Shown piece after piece: positions 24,696 through 33,843 of a stretch of 64,000 nt of DNA (positions are counted from its first letter, which is position 1; the number at the start of each line of letters is the position of its first letter). The DNA lies in contig NZ_WAJS01000016.1 of assembly GCF_008831045.1 (NCBI RefSeq), positions 1 to 64,000 of the forward strand, in the 5' to 3' direction. The notes under the pieces are model-generated. The model did not search any database, had not been told where the DNA came from, and was given only the letters and a program-made list of their open reading frames with translations. This DNA is from Adlercreutzia muris (GTDB taxonomy: Bacteria; Actinomycetota; Coriobacteriia; Coriobacteriales; Eggerthellaceae). Made by a program: the position numbers and the translations under genes.

Positions 24696-26421
24696 TTAGG
24701 CCTGGCCTGTGGCGGCCAGCATGCCGGCGCGTCGCCCGAAGGTCATGGTGCGCCCGCAGGCGAGGCCCGTCATCAGGTTCAGATAGCTCACGCTGAAGAA
24801 GCCGCCTGAGTCGTTGCCCGTCAGGTAAAGGCCCAAAATGGGATCGCCGTTCTCATCGCAGGGGTGCATGTTCGTGTCGATGGTCACGCCGTCCAAGGTG
24901 GTCAGGAACCACGCGCCCGTGCGCACGCCGTAGAAGGGCGGCGTGTCGATGGCTATGAGGTGGCGCTTCTCCTTGTTGTAGTCCTCGTCGCGCCCGGCCG
25001 CAGCCGTCTCGTTGTAGCGCTTCCACGAGGCCACGGTGGTCTCCACGGGCAGGTTCAGCTTCTCGGCCAGCTCCTCCATGGTGTCGGCCTGCTGCACGTA
25101 GCCGTCCTCGATGAGCTTCTCGATCATGCCGTCCACCACGACCATGGGGATGTTGTTCTTGGCCCCGTTGTCGAAGGTGAACAGCCGGCAGCAGCCCACC
25201 TCGTCCATGGCCTCGGCCTGGGGCGGCGTGGTTCGCATCCCAGATGTCCACGTAGGTCTGGTGCGGCTGCATGATGGTGGAGTGCAGCATGTAGTCGTAG
25301 GGGCCGCTCTCGTTGCAGAAGCGCTCGCCCTTGAGGTTCAGTTTCAGGAAGGGCTGCTCGCCGAACCAGAACCAGCGGCCGAGCACGCCGTCGCCGGCGT
25401 ACTGGTCGGGCTTCACGCAGGCGCGGTTGAAGGTGCAGGCCGCGCCGAGCGGGTCCATGGTGGCGCCGAGCCACAGGGCCGCCTTGATGCCGCTGCCGGT
25501 GGGATTGCCGCCGCTTCCGGGGGCCGCGATGCGGATCTTCTGGTTCCAGGCCTGGCGGTCCTCCATCATCTCCAGGTTGTTGCCGTAGCCGCCCGTGGAC
25601 AGGATGACGCCCTTGCTGGCGTTGATGCGCAGGTAGCGGCGCTCGCCTTCCACCTCGCGGGCGATGACGCCGGTCACGCGCCCGCCCTCGTCGGTCTCGC
25701 ACTTGACGAACTCGGTGTACCAGCGCACCTCGGCGCCCTGCTCGGCGGCGTAGGCCAGGATGGACTCCGCGAAGCCCCACTCCTCGTCCTCGGCCACGGC
25801 GTCGGTCTTCTGGGGGCTGTGGCCGGTGGCGAAGGCCTTGTCGCGGCCCGGGTCGTCGATGTTGCCCACACCGCCCTCGAACTCCATGACCATCTTGCCG
25901 TCGCGCTCTACGATGTCGGTGAGCCAGTCCACCATGGCGCCCGACTCGTTGGCCCACAGCTTCACCAGATCGTAGTCCACGAATCCGTTGGCGTAGCGGA
26001 CGATCTCCTCCATGGCCTCCATCTTGTCGATGCGGAACTGGGGGAACTCGTCGAAGGACGCCTGCTGCAGGCGAGAGTCGATGGCACCGATGTCCTCGCG
26101 GACGTTATGCGGGCTGCCCTGGCGGTCGATGCCGAGCACCCGCGCTCCGTTCTCGGCAGCCGAGATCATGGCCGGGATGCCGCCGGTGCCGACGCCCACG
26201 ACGAGCACCTCGGTGTCGATCGTCTCGGCGATGGCCGACTCCTCGATGACGGGCGGCGCGCCGAGCCAGGAGGGGCCGCCGAAATCGCCCGTGCTCAGGT
26301 TCGCGGGCTCCTCGGCTGCGTACCCGTGGCCGCATCCGGACAGTGCGGCGGCGGAAAGCCCACTGAGGGCGGCAAGGCCCGCGCCCTTGAAGAAGCTGCG
26401 ACGTGAGACGTTACTCTGCAT
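24696..26421 (-). pseudogene. Tat-exported FAD-dependent reductase with a frameshift
   Basis: The ATG at 26421 starts a Tat lipoprotein-like signal (SRRSFFKGAGLAAL then LSGC), followed by the FAD turn VGVGTGGIPA (about residue 75) and the fumarate-reductase-type core, including STGGYGNNLEMM and LKGERFCNE. Near 25225-25232 the frame shifts at a run of four C on the coding strand: removing one C gives ANHAAQAEAMDEVGCC, and the second frame continues to a normal C-terminus (GLYLTGNDSGGFFSVSYLNLMTG) at 24696. The restored protein is about 574 residues, a normal length. It overlaps the upstream cytochrome gene by 11 bases, so the two were one transcript and presumably one electron-transfer pair. 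Reading error versus true inactivation cannot be decided from sequence alone. Confidence 0.82.
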
Positions 26422-27097
26422 GGGGGGCCTCCCATCCTTCGGGCAGGGTCAGATCGTGGCACTCGTTGCACACGAGCACCTGGTTCTCGTGGATCTTGTG
26501 GCAGTCGCCGCACTCCAGCGCCATGTCCTGGTGGCTCGCGTGGGGGTTGTACTTCTCGTCGTTGCCGGCAAAGCCCCACAGGTTCGCGGTGATCTCGTCG
26601 AAGGAGGCGCCCGCGGCGTGGTGGCACTCGGGCCGCGCGCAGAACTCCTCGCTCGCGAACTGCTTGCCGGTGGCGAGCATGGTGCCGTCCTCGGTCATGG
26701 GGTAGGTGTCCGACACCCAGGCGCACACCTCGGCCACCTGGGTGGTCAGCTCGGCGGTGTGGCAGTCCAGGCACGCCTCGCCGGCCTTCGCGTGGGCCGT
26801 CACGCCGAGCTGCGGGTTATCGTCGTCGTAGGTCTCCACGTAGTAGTCCATGGGGCTGTGGCAGATGGCGTTGCAGAAGCTCGGCTGCTCGTGCCAGACC
26901 CAGAAGCCCGCGCCGGCCACCACGATGACGGCCGCCACCACGCCGGCGACGATCCATCCGCGCCGCCGCGGCTTCTTGGGGGCGGCGCCGAGTGCGCCGT
27001 TGGGCGATGCGGCGCCGGATGCAGGGGAGCCGGGCGCGCCGGGCGCCCCCTCCTGCGGTCCGGCCGCGGTTGCGGCCTTTTCCTCGTCGATGCTCAT
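26411..27097 (-). CDS. Membrane-anchored multihaem c-type cytochrome
   Basis: The protein has 228 residues, with ATG at 27097 after GGGAGG. A disordered Ala/Pro/Gly-rich cytoplasmic tail (1-43) leads to one membrane anchor (about 47-68, GWIVAGVVAAVIVVAGAGFWVW), then an exported domain with five haem-binding-like motifs. Three are canonical (CLDCH, CGDCH, CNECH) and two have wider spacing (CNAICH and CARPECH). The layout matches NapC/NrfH-like or Cgr1-like electron carriers that pass quinol electrons to a flavin reductase. The next gene is such a reductase, now apparently frameshifted. Whether all five motifs bind haem is unknown. Confidence 0.85.
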   Translation of the reverse strand: MSIDEEKAATAAGPQEGAPGAPGSPASGAASPNGALGAAPKKPRRRGWIVAGVVAAVIVVAGAGFWVWHEQPSFCNAICHSPMDYYVETYDDDNPQLGVTAHAKAGEACLDCHTAELTTQVAEVCAWVSDTYPMTEDGTMLATGKQFASEEFCARPECHHAAGASFDEITANLWGFAGNDEKYNPHASHQDMALECGDCHKIHENQVLVCNECHDLTLPEGWEAPHAE

Positions 27098-27170
27098 GAT
27101 CGTTTCCTCCCTTCCTCGTCTTATGCAGAAACGATGGGGCCAGTGTGCGCCCCAAAGGGGTGGAAAGCTA

Positions 27171-27187
27171 TTACCCCAGCGGGGTAA
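27171..27187. promoter_or_regulatory. Palindromic operator-like site upstream of the cytochrome gene
   Basis: TTACCCC and GGGGTAA flank AGC, a perfect inverted repeat 74 bases upstream of the cytochrome start. Its position suits an operator for that operon. No matching regulator can be assigned. Confidence 0.45.
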
Positions 27188-27362
27188 ACTTTGCGTTTAG
27201 CCTGATGAGTTCAGGGTAAAAGGCAGCTCGGGAGGGGAGGGAAAGGAGGGACGGGCCGGCCGCGGGCGCCCGATACCCGACCTGCCCCATCATCGATGTT
27301 GGTTGCGTCGAGGCGCATCTTTCCAGTTGCCGGGGGCCAGTTGGCGGGTAAGGTGTCGCGTT

Positions 27363-28670
27363 ATGAATTTGTACCTCTCCCATAGCACCGCGCTTCGCTT
27401 TTGGCGCGCCTGGTCGGCCGCGGCTGCCGTGCCCTTGCATGCCTTCCACGACCTGGGCGCCGCCGAAGCTGCGCTGTTCCCCGATCGCTTCTTCGCCGCA
27501 TCGGAGGTGCTTTTCCGAGCCGTCCGCACCGATCGAGAGATTCGGGAGGCGTTGCGGCGCGCGGCAGCCCCGGGGGATCCCTCTGCGGCGTCCGCCGCCG
27601 AGAAGGCCGCTGATCCGGCGGCCTCCGTCGCGCCGGGCGCCGCTGCCCCGCGGGTGCCACCGGCCTCCGCCGTGCTAGGGGCTGCAACGTCGTGCGCGGA
27701 CTCGCTGGAGATAGCGGCCGCCACTGCGCCGGGCGTGGTTGCGCCGGGGGCGCCGGCTGCCGATGCGGCGTCAGCGAGCGACGCGGTGCTGGCGACTGGT
27801 GCCGTGGCGGTGGCGCTTCGCACGGCATGCTGTTCCGATAACGGCTCGGTGCATGTTGTGACGACCAGCTGCGGAGGTTTGCGCAACTCGACCGCCGCGA
27901 CCCGCCATCGGATCGGGGGCGCCCTGCCGCGGGGATCATTTCTCAAAGTGGCCCCGGGCGTGTTCGTGTGCTCTCCCGAGCTCGTCTTCGTCCAGATGGC
28001 CGCAAGCGTTCCCCGTGGCGCCCTTCTCGCGCTCGGCTACGAGTTGTGTGGCTGCTATCCGGTCGGGGGCGATCGGGCGGGCGCCCTCGTGCGTCGGCTC
28101 CTGACCGCCCCGCGTCGCCTGTCGGCATTCGCCGCCCGCGCGACGGGGCTCGCGGGCGTGACGGCGGCCCGCGCGGCCGCAAAGCAGGTGCTTGCCAAAT
28201 CGGGCTCGATCATGGAGACAGAGGTGTCCATCGTGGCCTTCTCCTCCGTGGCCCAGGGCGGGTTGGGGCTTGTGCCGCCGAAGCTGAACGAGCCGGTGAT
28301 GCTGTCCGCCCGGGCGAAAGAGGCGACGGGCCTGAGCCGCGTTGTGTGCGATTGGCTGTGGCCCGAGGCGCGGGTGGCTGTCGAATACGACGGACGCGAC
28401 TCCCACGCCAGCCCGCAGCAGCAGGCCCGCGATGCCCGCAAGCGCGATGCGTTGCGCATCGACGGTTTCGACCTGACCGTCATCACGAGCTCTCAGTTCC
28501 ACCACGTGACCCAGTGCACGGCGCTGCTGCTGGGCGTGGGCCGTCGCGTCGGGCCGAGGAAGCGCAAGCTGAGCGCCGAGCACGTGCCCCGGCATTTGAC
28601 GCTGCGCAAGCAGGTGCGCGCGCACCATCGCGAGCATTTCCCCTTTCTCTTCAAGAAGAGCCGCTCGTAG
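27363..28670 (+). CDS. Protein with a DUF559/Vsr-like nuclease-fold domain and a long Ala-rich insert
   Basis: The product is about 435 residues. The N-terminal part begins MNLYLSHSTALRFWRAW, which resembles a small helical domain. Residues of about 65-150 are an Ala/Pro-rich, low-complexity insert. A middle region reads VAPGVFVCSPELVFVQMA. The C-terminal half has VAVEYDGRDSHASPQQ, DARKRDALRIDGFDLTVIT, the acidic-E-x-D, His and Arg pattern of DUF559 and very-short-patch-repair-like PD-(D/E)XK folds. Related proteins in Eggerthellaceae are hypothetical, some annotated as AbiEi-like antitoxins. Nuclease activity and any partner are unproven. The start is uncertain. It is a lone gene beside the 121-bp element at 28734. 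Confidence 0.6.
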   Translation: MNLYLSHSTALRFWRAWSAAAAVPLHAFHDLGAAEAALFPDRFFAASEVLFRAVRTDREIREALRRAAAPGDPSAASAAEKAADPAASVAPGAAAPRVPPASAVLGAATSCADSLEIAAATAPGVVAPGAPAADAASASDAVLATGAVAVALRTACCSDNGSVHVVTTSCGGLRNSTAATRHRIGGALPRGSFLKVAPGVFVCSPELVFVQMAASVPRGALLALGYELCGCYPVGGDRAGALVRRLLTAPRRLSAFAARATGLAGVTAARAAAKQVLAKSGSIMETEVSIVAFSSVAQGGLGLVPPKLNEPVMLSARAKEATGLSRVVCDWLWPEARVAVEYDGRDSHASPQQQARDARKRDALRIDGFDLTVITSSQFHHVTQCTALLLGVGRRVGPRKRKLSAEHVPRHLTLRKQVRAHHREHFPFLFKKSRS

Positions 28671-28733
28671 AGCCCGTTCTTCTCACGGGGTCCCATCCAG
28701 TAATCTCGCTGTTTTTCGTCGAACTCGGGGAAA

Positions 28734-28854
28734 TGCGACAAATCGGCTAATTGGGCGACATCGCAGAGCGTCATATGTCGCTCGATCGACACATTTGTCG
28801 CAGATCGGGTCTCTTTTCGAGAAGAAATGTCGCCCAATCGCGGTATTTGTCGCA
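28734..28854. repeat. 121-bp three-unit element, copy B (reverse orientation)
   Basis: Units lie at 28734-28763 (+), 28773-28802 (-) and 28825-28854 (-). On their own strands all begin TGCGACAAAT, then CGGCT, GTGTC or ACCGC, then RATYGRGCGACAT. The offsets 0, 39 and 91 equal those of copy A read on its minus strand, and the two 121-base sequences align without gaps. Outside the outer units the palindrome extends with GGGGAAA and TTTCCCC. Confidence 0.85.
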
Positions 28855-29231
28855 TTTCCCCGGTTTGGGCTGGAAAGGCCCCGCGCCCTTGCGCGGCGGC
28901 CCGCGCCCCTGCCGCCTGTGCCCCCGGCCGCGCCTACGCCTCTCGGCAAGCCCTCCGCCTGTGCCCCTTCGCGGCTTCCCTCGCTTCTCCCTCTCATTCT
29001 TTCCCTCTATATTACATCCCTTCTACCGCTGCACTGTGCTCTCTTGTCGCCTTCCCCTCTGTCCTCGTCTCCCTGCCGCTTCCGTACGCTCGTTTCCCCT
29101 CGTTCTCCCACAGCTTCCCCCCGGCGCCCCGTCCTCGGCTCCTCCTCGCCGTTTGCGTCCTCCTGCCGCTTCGTTGATGTTTCTTGTCGGCAAATCACGT
29201 GCTCGCGCTGTGGGCTATGCGGGTTGTCCCC

Positions 29232-29237
29232 TATAAT
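29232..29237 (+). promoter_or_regulatory. -10 element of the carboxylase operon
   Basis: A perfect TATAAT lies 43 bases before the start at 29280. The -35 region (near 29209-29214) does not match consensus well. Confidence 0.5.
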
Positions 29238-29279
29238 GCAACACTTGATCTTTGACTAACTATAAGGAGGTGTGAGTTC

Positions 29280-31148
<1,869 letters not shown>

Positions 31149-31159
31149 GAGACCCTGCT

Positions 31160-32512
31160 ATGTTCGAGAAAATTCTCGTCGCGAACCGCGGCGAAGTGGC
31201 CCTGCGCATCATGCGCGCCGCCCGCGAGCTGGGCGTGAAGACCGTGGCCGTGTACTCCACCGAGGACGCGAGCACCTACCCGGTGCAGTACGCCGACGAG
31301 GCCGTGTGCATCGGTCCCGCCCAGTCGGCCAAGAGCTACCTGGTCATGTCCTCCATCATCGCGGCGGCGAAGAACACCGGTGCCCAGGCCATTCACCCGG
31401 GCTACGGCTTCCTGGCCGAGAACGCCGAGTTCGCCCGTGCCTGCGCCGACAACGACCTGGTGTTCATCGGCCCAGCGGCCGAGTGCATCGAGCGTATGGG
31501 CGACAAGTCCAGCGCGCGGGAGACCATGAAGGGCTGCGGCGTGCCTACCGTGCCCGGTTCCGACGGTTGCTTGGATACGGTGGAAGAGGCCGCTGCCTTC
31601 GCCGAGCAGGTGGGATACCCCGTACTCATCAAGGCCACGGCCGGCGGCGGCGGCAAGGGCATGCGCGAGGTGCACGACCCGGCCGATCTGGCCGCCCAGT
31701 ACAAAGCGGCCCGCACCGAGGCAGGCGCCGCCTTCGGCAACGACGGCGTGTACCTGGAGAAGCTCGTGCTGCGTCCCCGCCACGTGGAAGTGCAGGTGCT
31801 CGCCGACGACCACGGCAACGCCGTGGCCCTGTGCGAGCGCGACTGCTCCATCCAGCGCCGTCATCAGAAGCTTTTGGAAGAGGCTCCCTCTCCGGCGCTC
31901 ACCGACGAGCTGCGCCGGGCCATGGGCGTGGCGGCCCTGAAGGCCGTCCGCGCCGTGGACTACAAGAATGCCGGCACCATCGAGTTCCTGCTCGACGAGC
32001 GCGGCGAGTTCTACTTCATGGAGATGAACACCCGCGTGCAGGTGGAGCACCCCGTGACCGAGGAGATCACCGGCACCGACATCATCAAGGAGCAGCTGCG
32101 CATCGCCGCCGGCGAGCCCATGAGCTGCGCCCCCCGGGCGCCGTTCGCCCCGGCCGGCCACGCCATCGAGTTGCGCATCAACGCCGAGGACCCGGCCCAC
32201 GGCTTCCGCCCCTGCCCGGGTACCGTCACGCGCTTCGAGCCCCCGGCGGGTCCCGGTGTGCGCGTGGAAACCTATTTACGAACTGGTTCTAAAATCTCTC
32301 CGCACTACGATTCCCTCGTTGCAAAGGTTATCGTACATGGGCAGGACCGCGAAGAGGCCGTGGCCCGTGCCCGCCGCGCCCTGGACGAGTTCGTCATCGA
32401 GGGCATCGCCACCACCATCCCGTTCCATCAGCGTGTGCTGGACAACGAGGTGTTTCTGGCCGGCGACGCTACCACGGACTTCATCGAAACCCAGATGGGA
32501 GATGTGCTATGA
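31160..32512 (+). CDS. accC: Biotin carboxylase subunit
   Basis: The protein has 450 residues, the family norm, with ATG at 31160. It carboxylates the biotin of the upstream carrier using ATP and bicarbonate. Visible are KILVANRGEVALRI, IHPGYGFLAENAEFA, the Gly-rich ATP lid ATAGGGGKGMREV, the catalytic EMNTRVQVEHPVTEEITG, and the C-terminal RTGSKISPHYDSLVAKVIVHG. The bases coding that last motif (about 32266-32340) are much richer in A and T than the rest of the gene. The stop overlaps the next start as ATGA, so this gene and the Asp23 gene are coupled. Confidence 0.95.
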   Translation: MFEKILVANRGEVALRIMRAARELGVKTVAVYSTEDASTYPVQYADEAVCIGPAQSAKSYLVMSSIIAAAKNTGAQAIHPGYGFLAENAEFARACADNDLVFIGPAAECIERMGDKSSARETMKGCGVPTVPGSDGCLDTVEEAAAFAEQVGYPVLIKATAGGGGKGMREVHDPADLAAQYKAARTEAGAAFGNDGVYLEKLVLRPRHVEVQVLADDHGNAVALCERDCSIQRRHQKLLEEAPSPALTDELRRAMGVAALKAVRAVDYKNAGTIEFLLDERGEFYFMEMNTRVQVEHPVTEEITGTDIIKEQLRIAAGEPMSCAPRAPFAPAGHAIELRINAEDPAHGFRPCPGTVTRFEPPAGPGVRVETYLRTGSKISPHYDSLVAKVIVHGQDREEAVARARRALDEFVIEGIATTIPFHQRVLDNEVFLAGDATTDFIETQMGDVL

Positions 32513-32859
32513 CCAATGAAATGAACGTTGAGGGACTGTCGATCGCCCCGGGCGTCATGGAGACTATTATCTCTGTGGCCGCCAGCGAGGTGGACGGTGT
32601 GGCCTCGCTCGGCAACTTCGCCACGAGCGGCATTCGCTCCATGTTGGCGAGCAAGCCCTCCACCTCCGGCATCGAAACGAAGATGACCGAGGACGGCAAG
32701 CTCTACGTGGCCGTGCACGTGGAGGTGTACTACGGACACGTGCTGCCCGAGCTGGCAGCCGCCCTGCGCTCCGCTGTCGCTGAATCGCTGGCCACCCAGG
32801 CCGGCGTGGAGGTGTCGGCGGTGGACGTGTACATCGACGGCATTCAGTTCCAGTCCTAG
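32509..32859 (+). CDS. Asp23/Gls24 family protein
   Basis: This 116-residue protein has the Asp23 pattern: ISIAPGVMETIISVAASEVDGVASL at the N-terminal half, LYVAVHVEVYYGHVLPELAAALRSAV in the middle and VDVYIDGIQF at the end. Family members in Firmicutes are envelope-stress proteins; the short form between accC and nusB (YqhY-like) is linked to acetyl-CoA carboxylase control in Bacillus. The ATG overlaps the accC stop. The position between accC and nusB is the conserved one. Confidence 0.9.
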   Translation: MTNEMNVEGLSIAPGVMETIISVAASEVDGVASLGNFATSGIRSMLASKPSTSGIETKMTEDGKLYVAVHVEVYYGHVLPELAAALRSAVAESLATQAGVEVSAVDVYIDGIQFQS

Positions 32860-32872
32860 GCGGCGCGCTCCT

Positions 32873-33478
32873 ATGGCTTCGAGAAAACACGAGAGAACCC
32901 TCGACCGCGCCTGTGCGGTGCAGGTTCTCTATACGAGCGAGCTGAAGGGGGAGTCCCCCTCCAAGCTGCTGGACGAGGGGCTCTGCCTGGTGGCCACCGA
33001 GCAGGCCCCGGCCACCGAGGAGGAGGCGGCCACGGAATTCGGCCGTATCTGCGAGGGCTCCCTGAGCGATTACGCCCTGGCCCTCATCCGCGGCGTCGAA
33101 GGCTGCCAGGCCGAGATCGACGAGCGGCTCGAGGGGGCGTCCGAGAACTGGACGCTGTCCCGCATGCCCATCGTGGACCGCTCCATCCTGCGCCTGGCCA
33201 CTTACGAGATGTACCACTGCGATGACGTACCGGTTTCCGTGTCCATCAACGAGGCCGTTGAGCTGGCTAAGGACTTTGGCGGGGAGGAGGACTCCCCGCG
33301 CTTCGTCAACGGCGTGCTCGGCCGCATCGCCCGCTCCATGGACGAGGGCCCCGAGGCCGGCGGCGAGGTGGCGGCTGCGCCCGCGCCGCCGATCGCCGAC
33401 GAGATCGAGACCGTCGCGGCAGTCGACGTCGTGCGGGGCGCTTCGGGTGCTGCGGCCTGCGTGCAGGGGGAGGTGTAG
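32873..33478 (+). CDS. nusB: Transcription antitermination factor NusB
   Basis: The protein has 201 residues. The N-terminal RKHERTLDRACAVQVLYTSEL and the core VDRSILRLATYEMYHCDDVPVSVSINEAVELAKDFGGEEDS region with FVNGVLGRIAR are diagnostic. NusB binds boxA RNA with S10 (NusE) in rRNA antitermination. Most NusB proteins are 130-160 residues; here a tail of about 45 residues after IARSMDEG is Ala/Glu/Pro-rich and probably disordered. It lies in a tight run, 13 bases after the Asp23 gene and four bases before xseB. Confidence 0.94.
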   Translation: MASRKHERTLDRACAVQVLYTSELKGESPSKLLDEGLCLVATEQAPATEEEAATEFGRICEGSLSDYALALIRGVEGCQAEIDERLEGASENWTLSRMPIVDRSILRLATYEMYHCDDVPVSVSINEAVELAKDFGGEEDSPRFVNGVLGRIARSMDEGPEAGGEVAAAPAPPIADEIETVAAVDVVRGASGAAACVQGEV

Positions 33479-33482
33479 CTCC

Positions 33483-33833
33483 GTGGATGCTGCGCAGCCG
33501 TCGGACTTCGGTCGAGTGCACGAGCGCCTGACCCAGATTGTGGACGAGGTGTCCGCCGACGACATCTCCCTCGATGACGCCCTCAAGCTCTACGAGGAGG
33601 CCGTGAAGCTGGGTCTGTCTGCCTGCGATTTGTCTGAGCAGGACATCGAGGCGCACCTGGCCGCCGAGGGCGTCGAAGACGCCTCCGCTCGCGCCGCCGT
33701 CGTCGTGGCCTCTTCTGCCGATGCGCCGACCGATGCTGCGGACGCCTCTTTGGGCGAGGCAGCTGAAGGGGTGCCGGACGAGGTTTCCGAGCCTGCTTCC
33801 GAAACCGCCGCGGGCGAGCGTGCCGCCGTATAA
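33483..33833 (+). CDS. xseB: Exodeoxyribonuclease VII small subunit
   Basis: The product is 116 residues, with GTG at 33483 after GGGGAGG. Residues 8-55 match XseB: FGRVHERLTQIVDEVSADD, then SLDDALKLYEEAVKLGLSACDLS. The remaining 60 residues are Ala/Glu/Ser/Pro-rich, longer than in usual XseB (about 70-80 residues). XseA, the large subunit, is not in the window. It lies between nusB and dxs. Confidence 0.87.
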   Translation: MDAAQPSDFGRVHERLTQIVDEVSADDISLDDALKLYEEAVKLGLSACDLSEQDIEAHLAAEGVEDASARAAVVVASSADAPTDAADASLGEAAEGVPDEVSEPASETAAGERAAV

Positions 33834-33843
33834 AGGGGGTTTC

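Larger units (their letters stand above)
28671..29279. other. 609-base intergenic region with a repeat element and a pyrimidine-rich tract
   Basis: It contains the 121-bp element (28734-28854), then from about 28900 to 29165 a plus strand strongly enriched in C and T, with repeated CTCCC, CTTCC and TCGTC words, and finally a TATAAT at 29232-29237 before the next gene. Frames that stay open across the tract have low-complexity Pro/Leu/Ser translations and no start signal, so no gene is called. Confidence 0.5.

Noticed and set aside
28795-29259. A 154-codon plus-strand frame over the repeat and pyrimidine-rich spacer
   Set aside because: It begins inside a repeat unit, has no ribosome binding site, and encodes a Pro/Leu/Ser low-complexity sequence dictated by base composition.
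32256-32519. A short alternative frame over the A+T-rich patch, suggesting a frameshift in accC
   Set aside because: The main accC frame runs through the patch and encodes the expected conserved motif; only codon choice is unusual.
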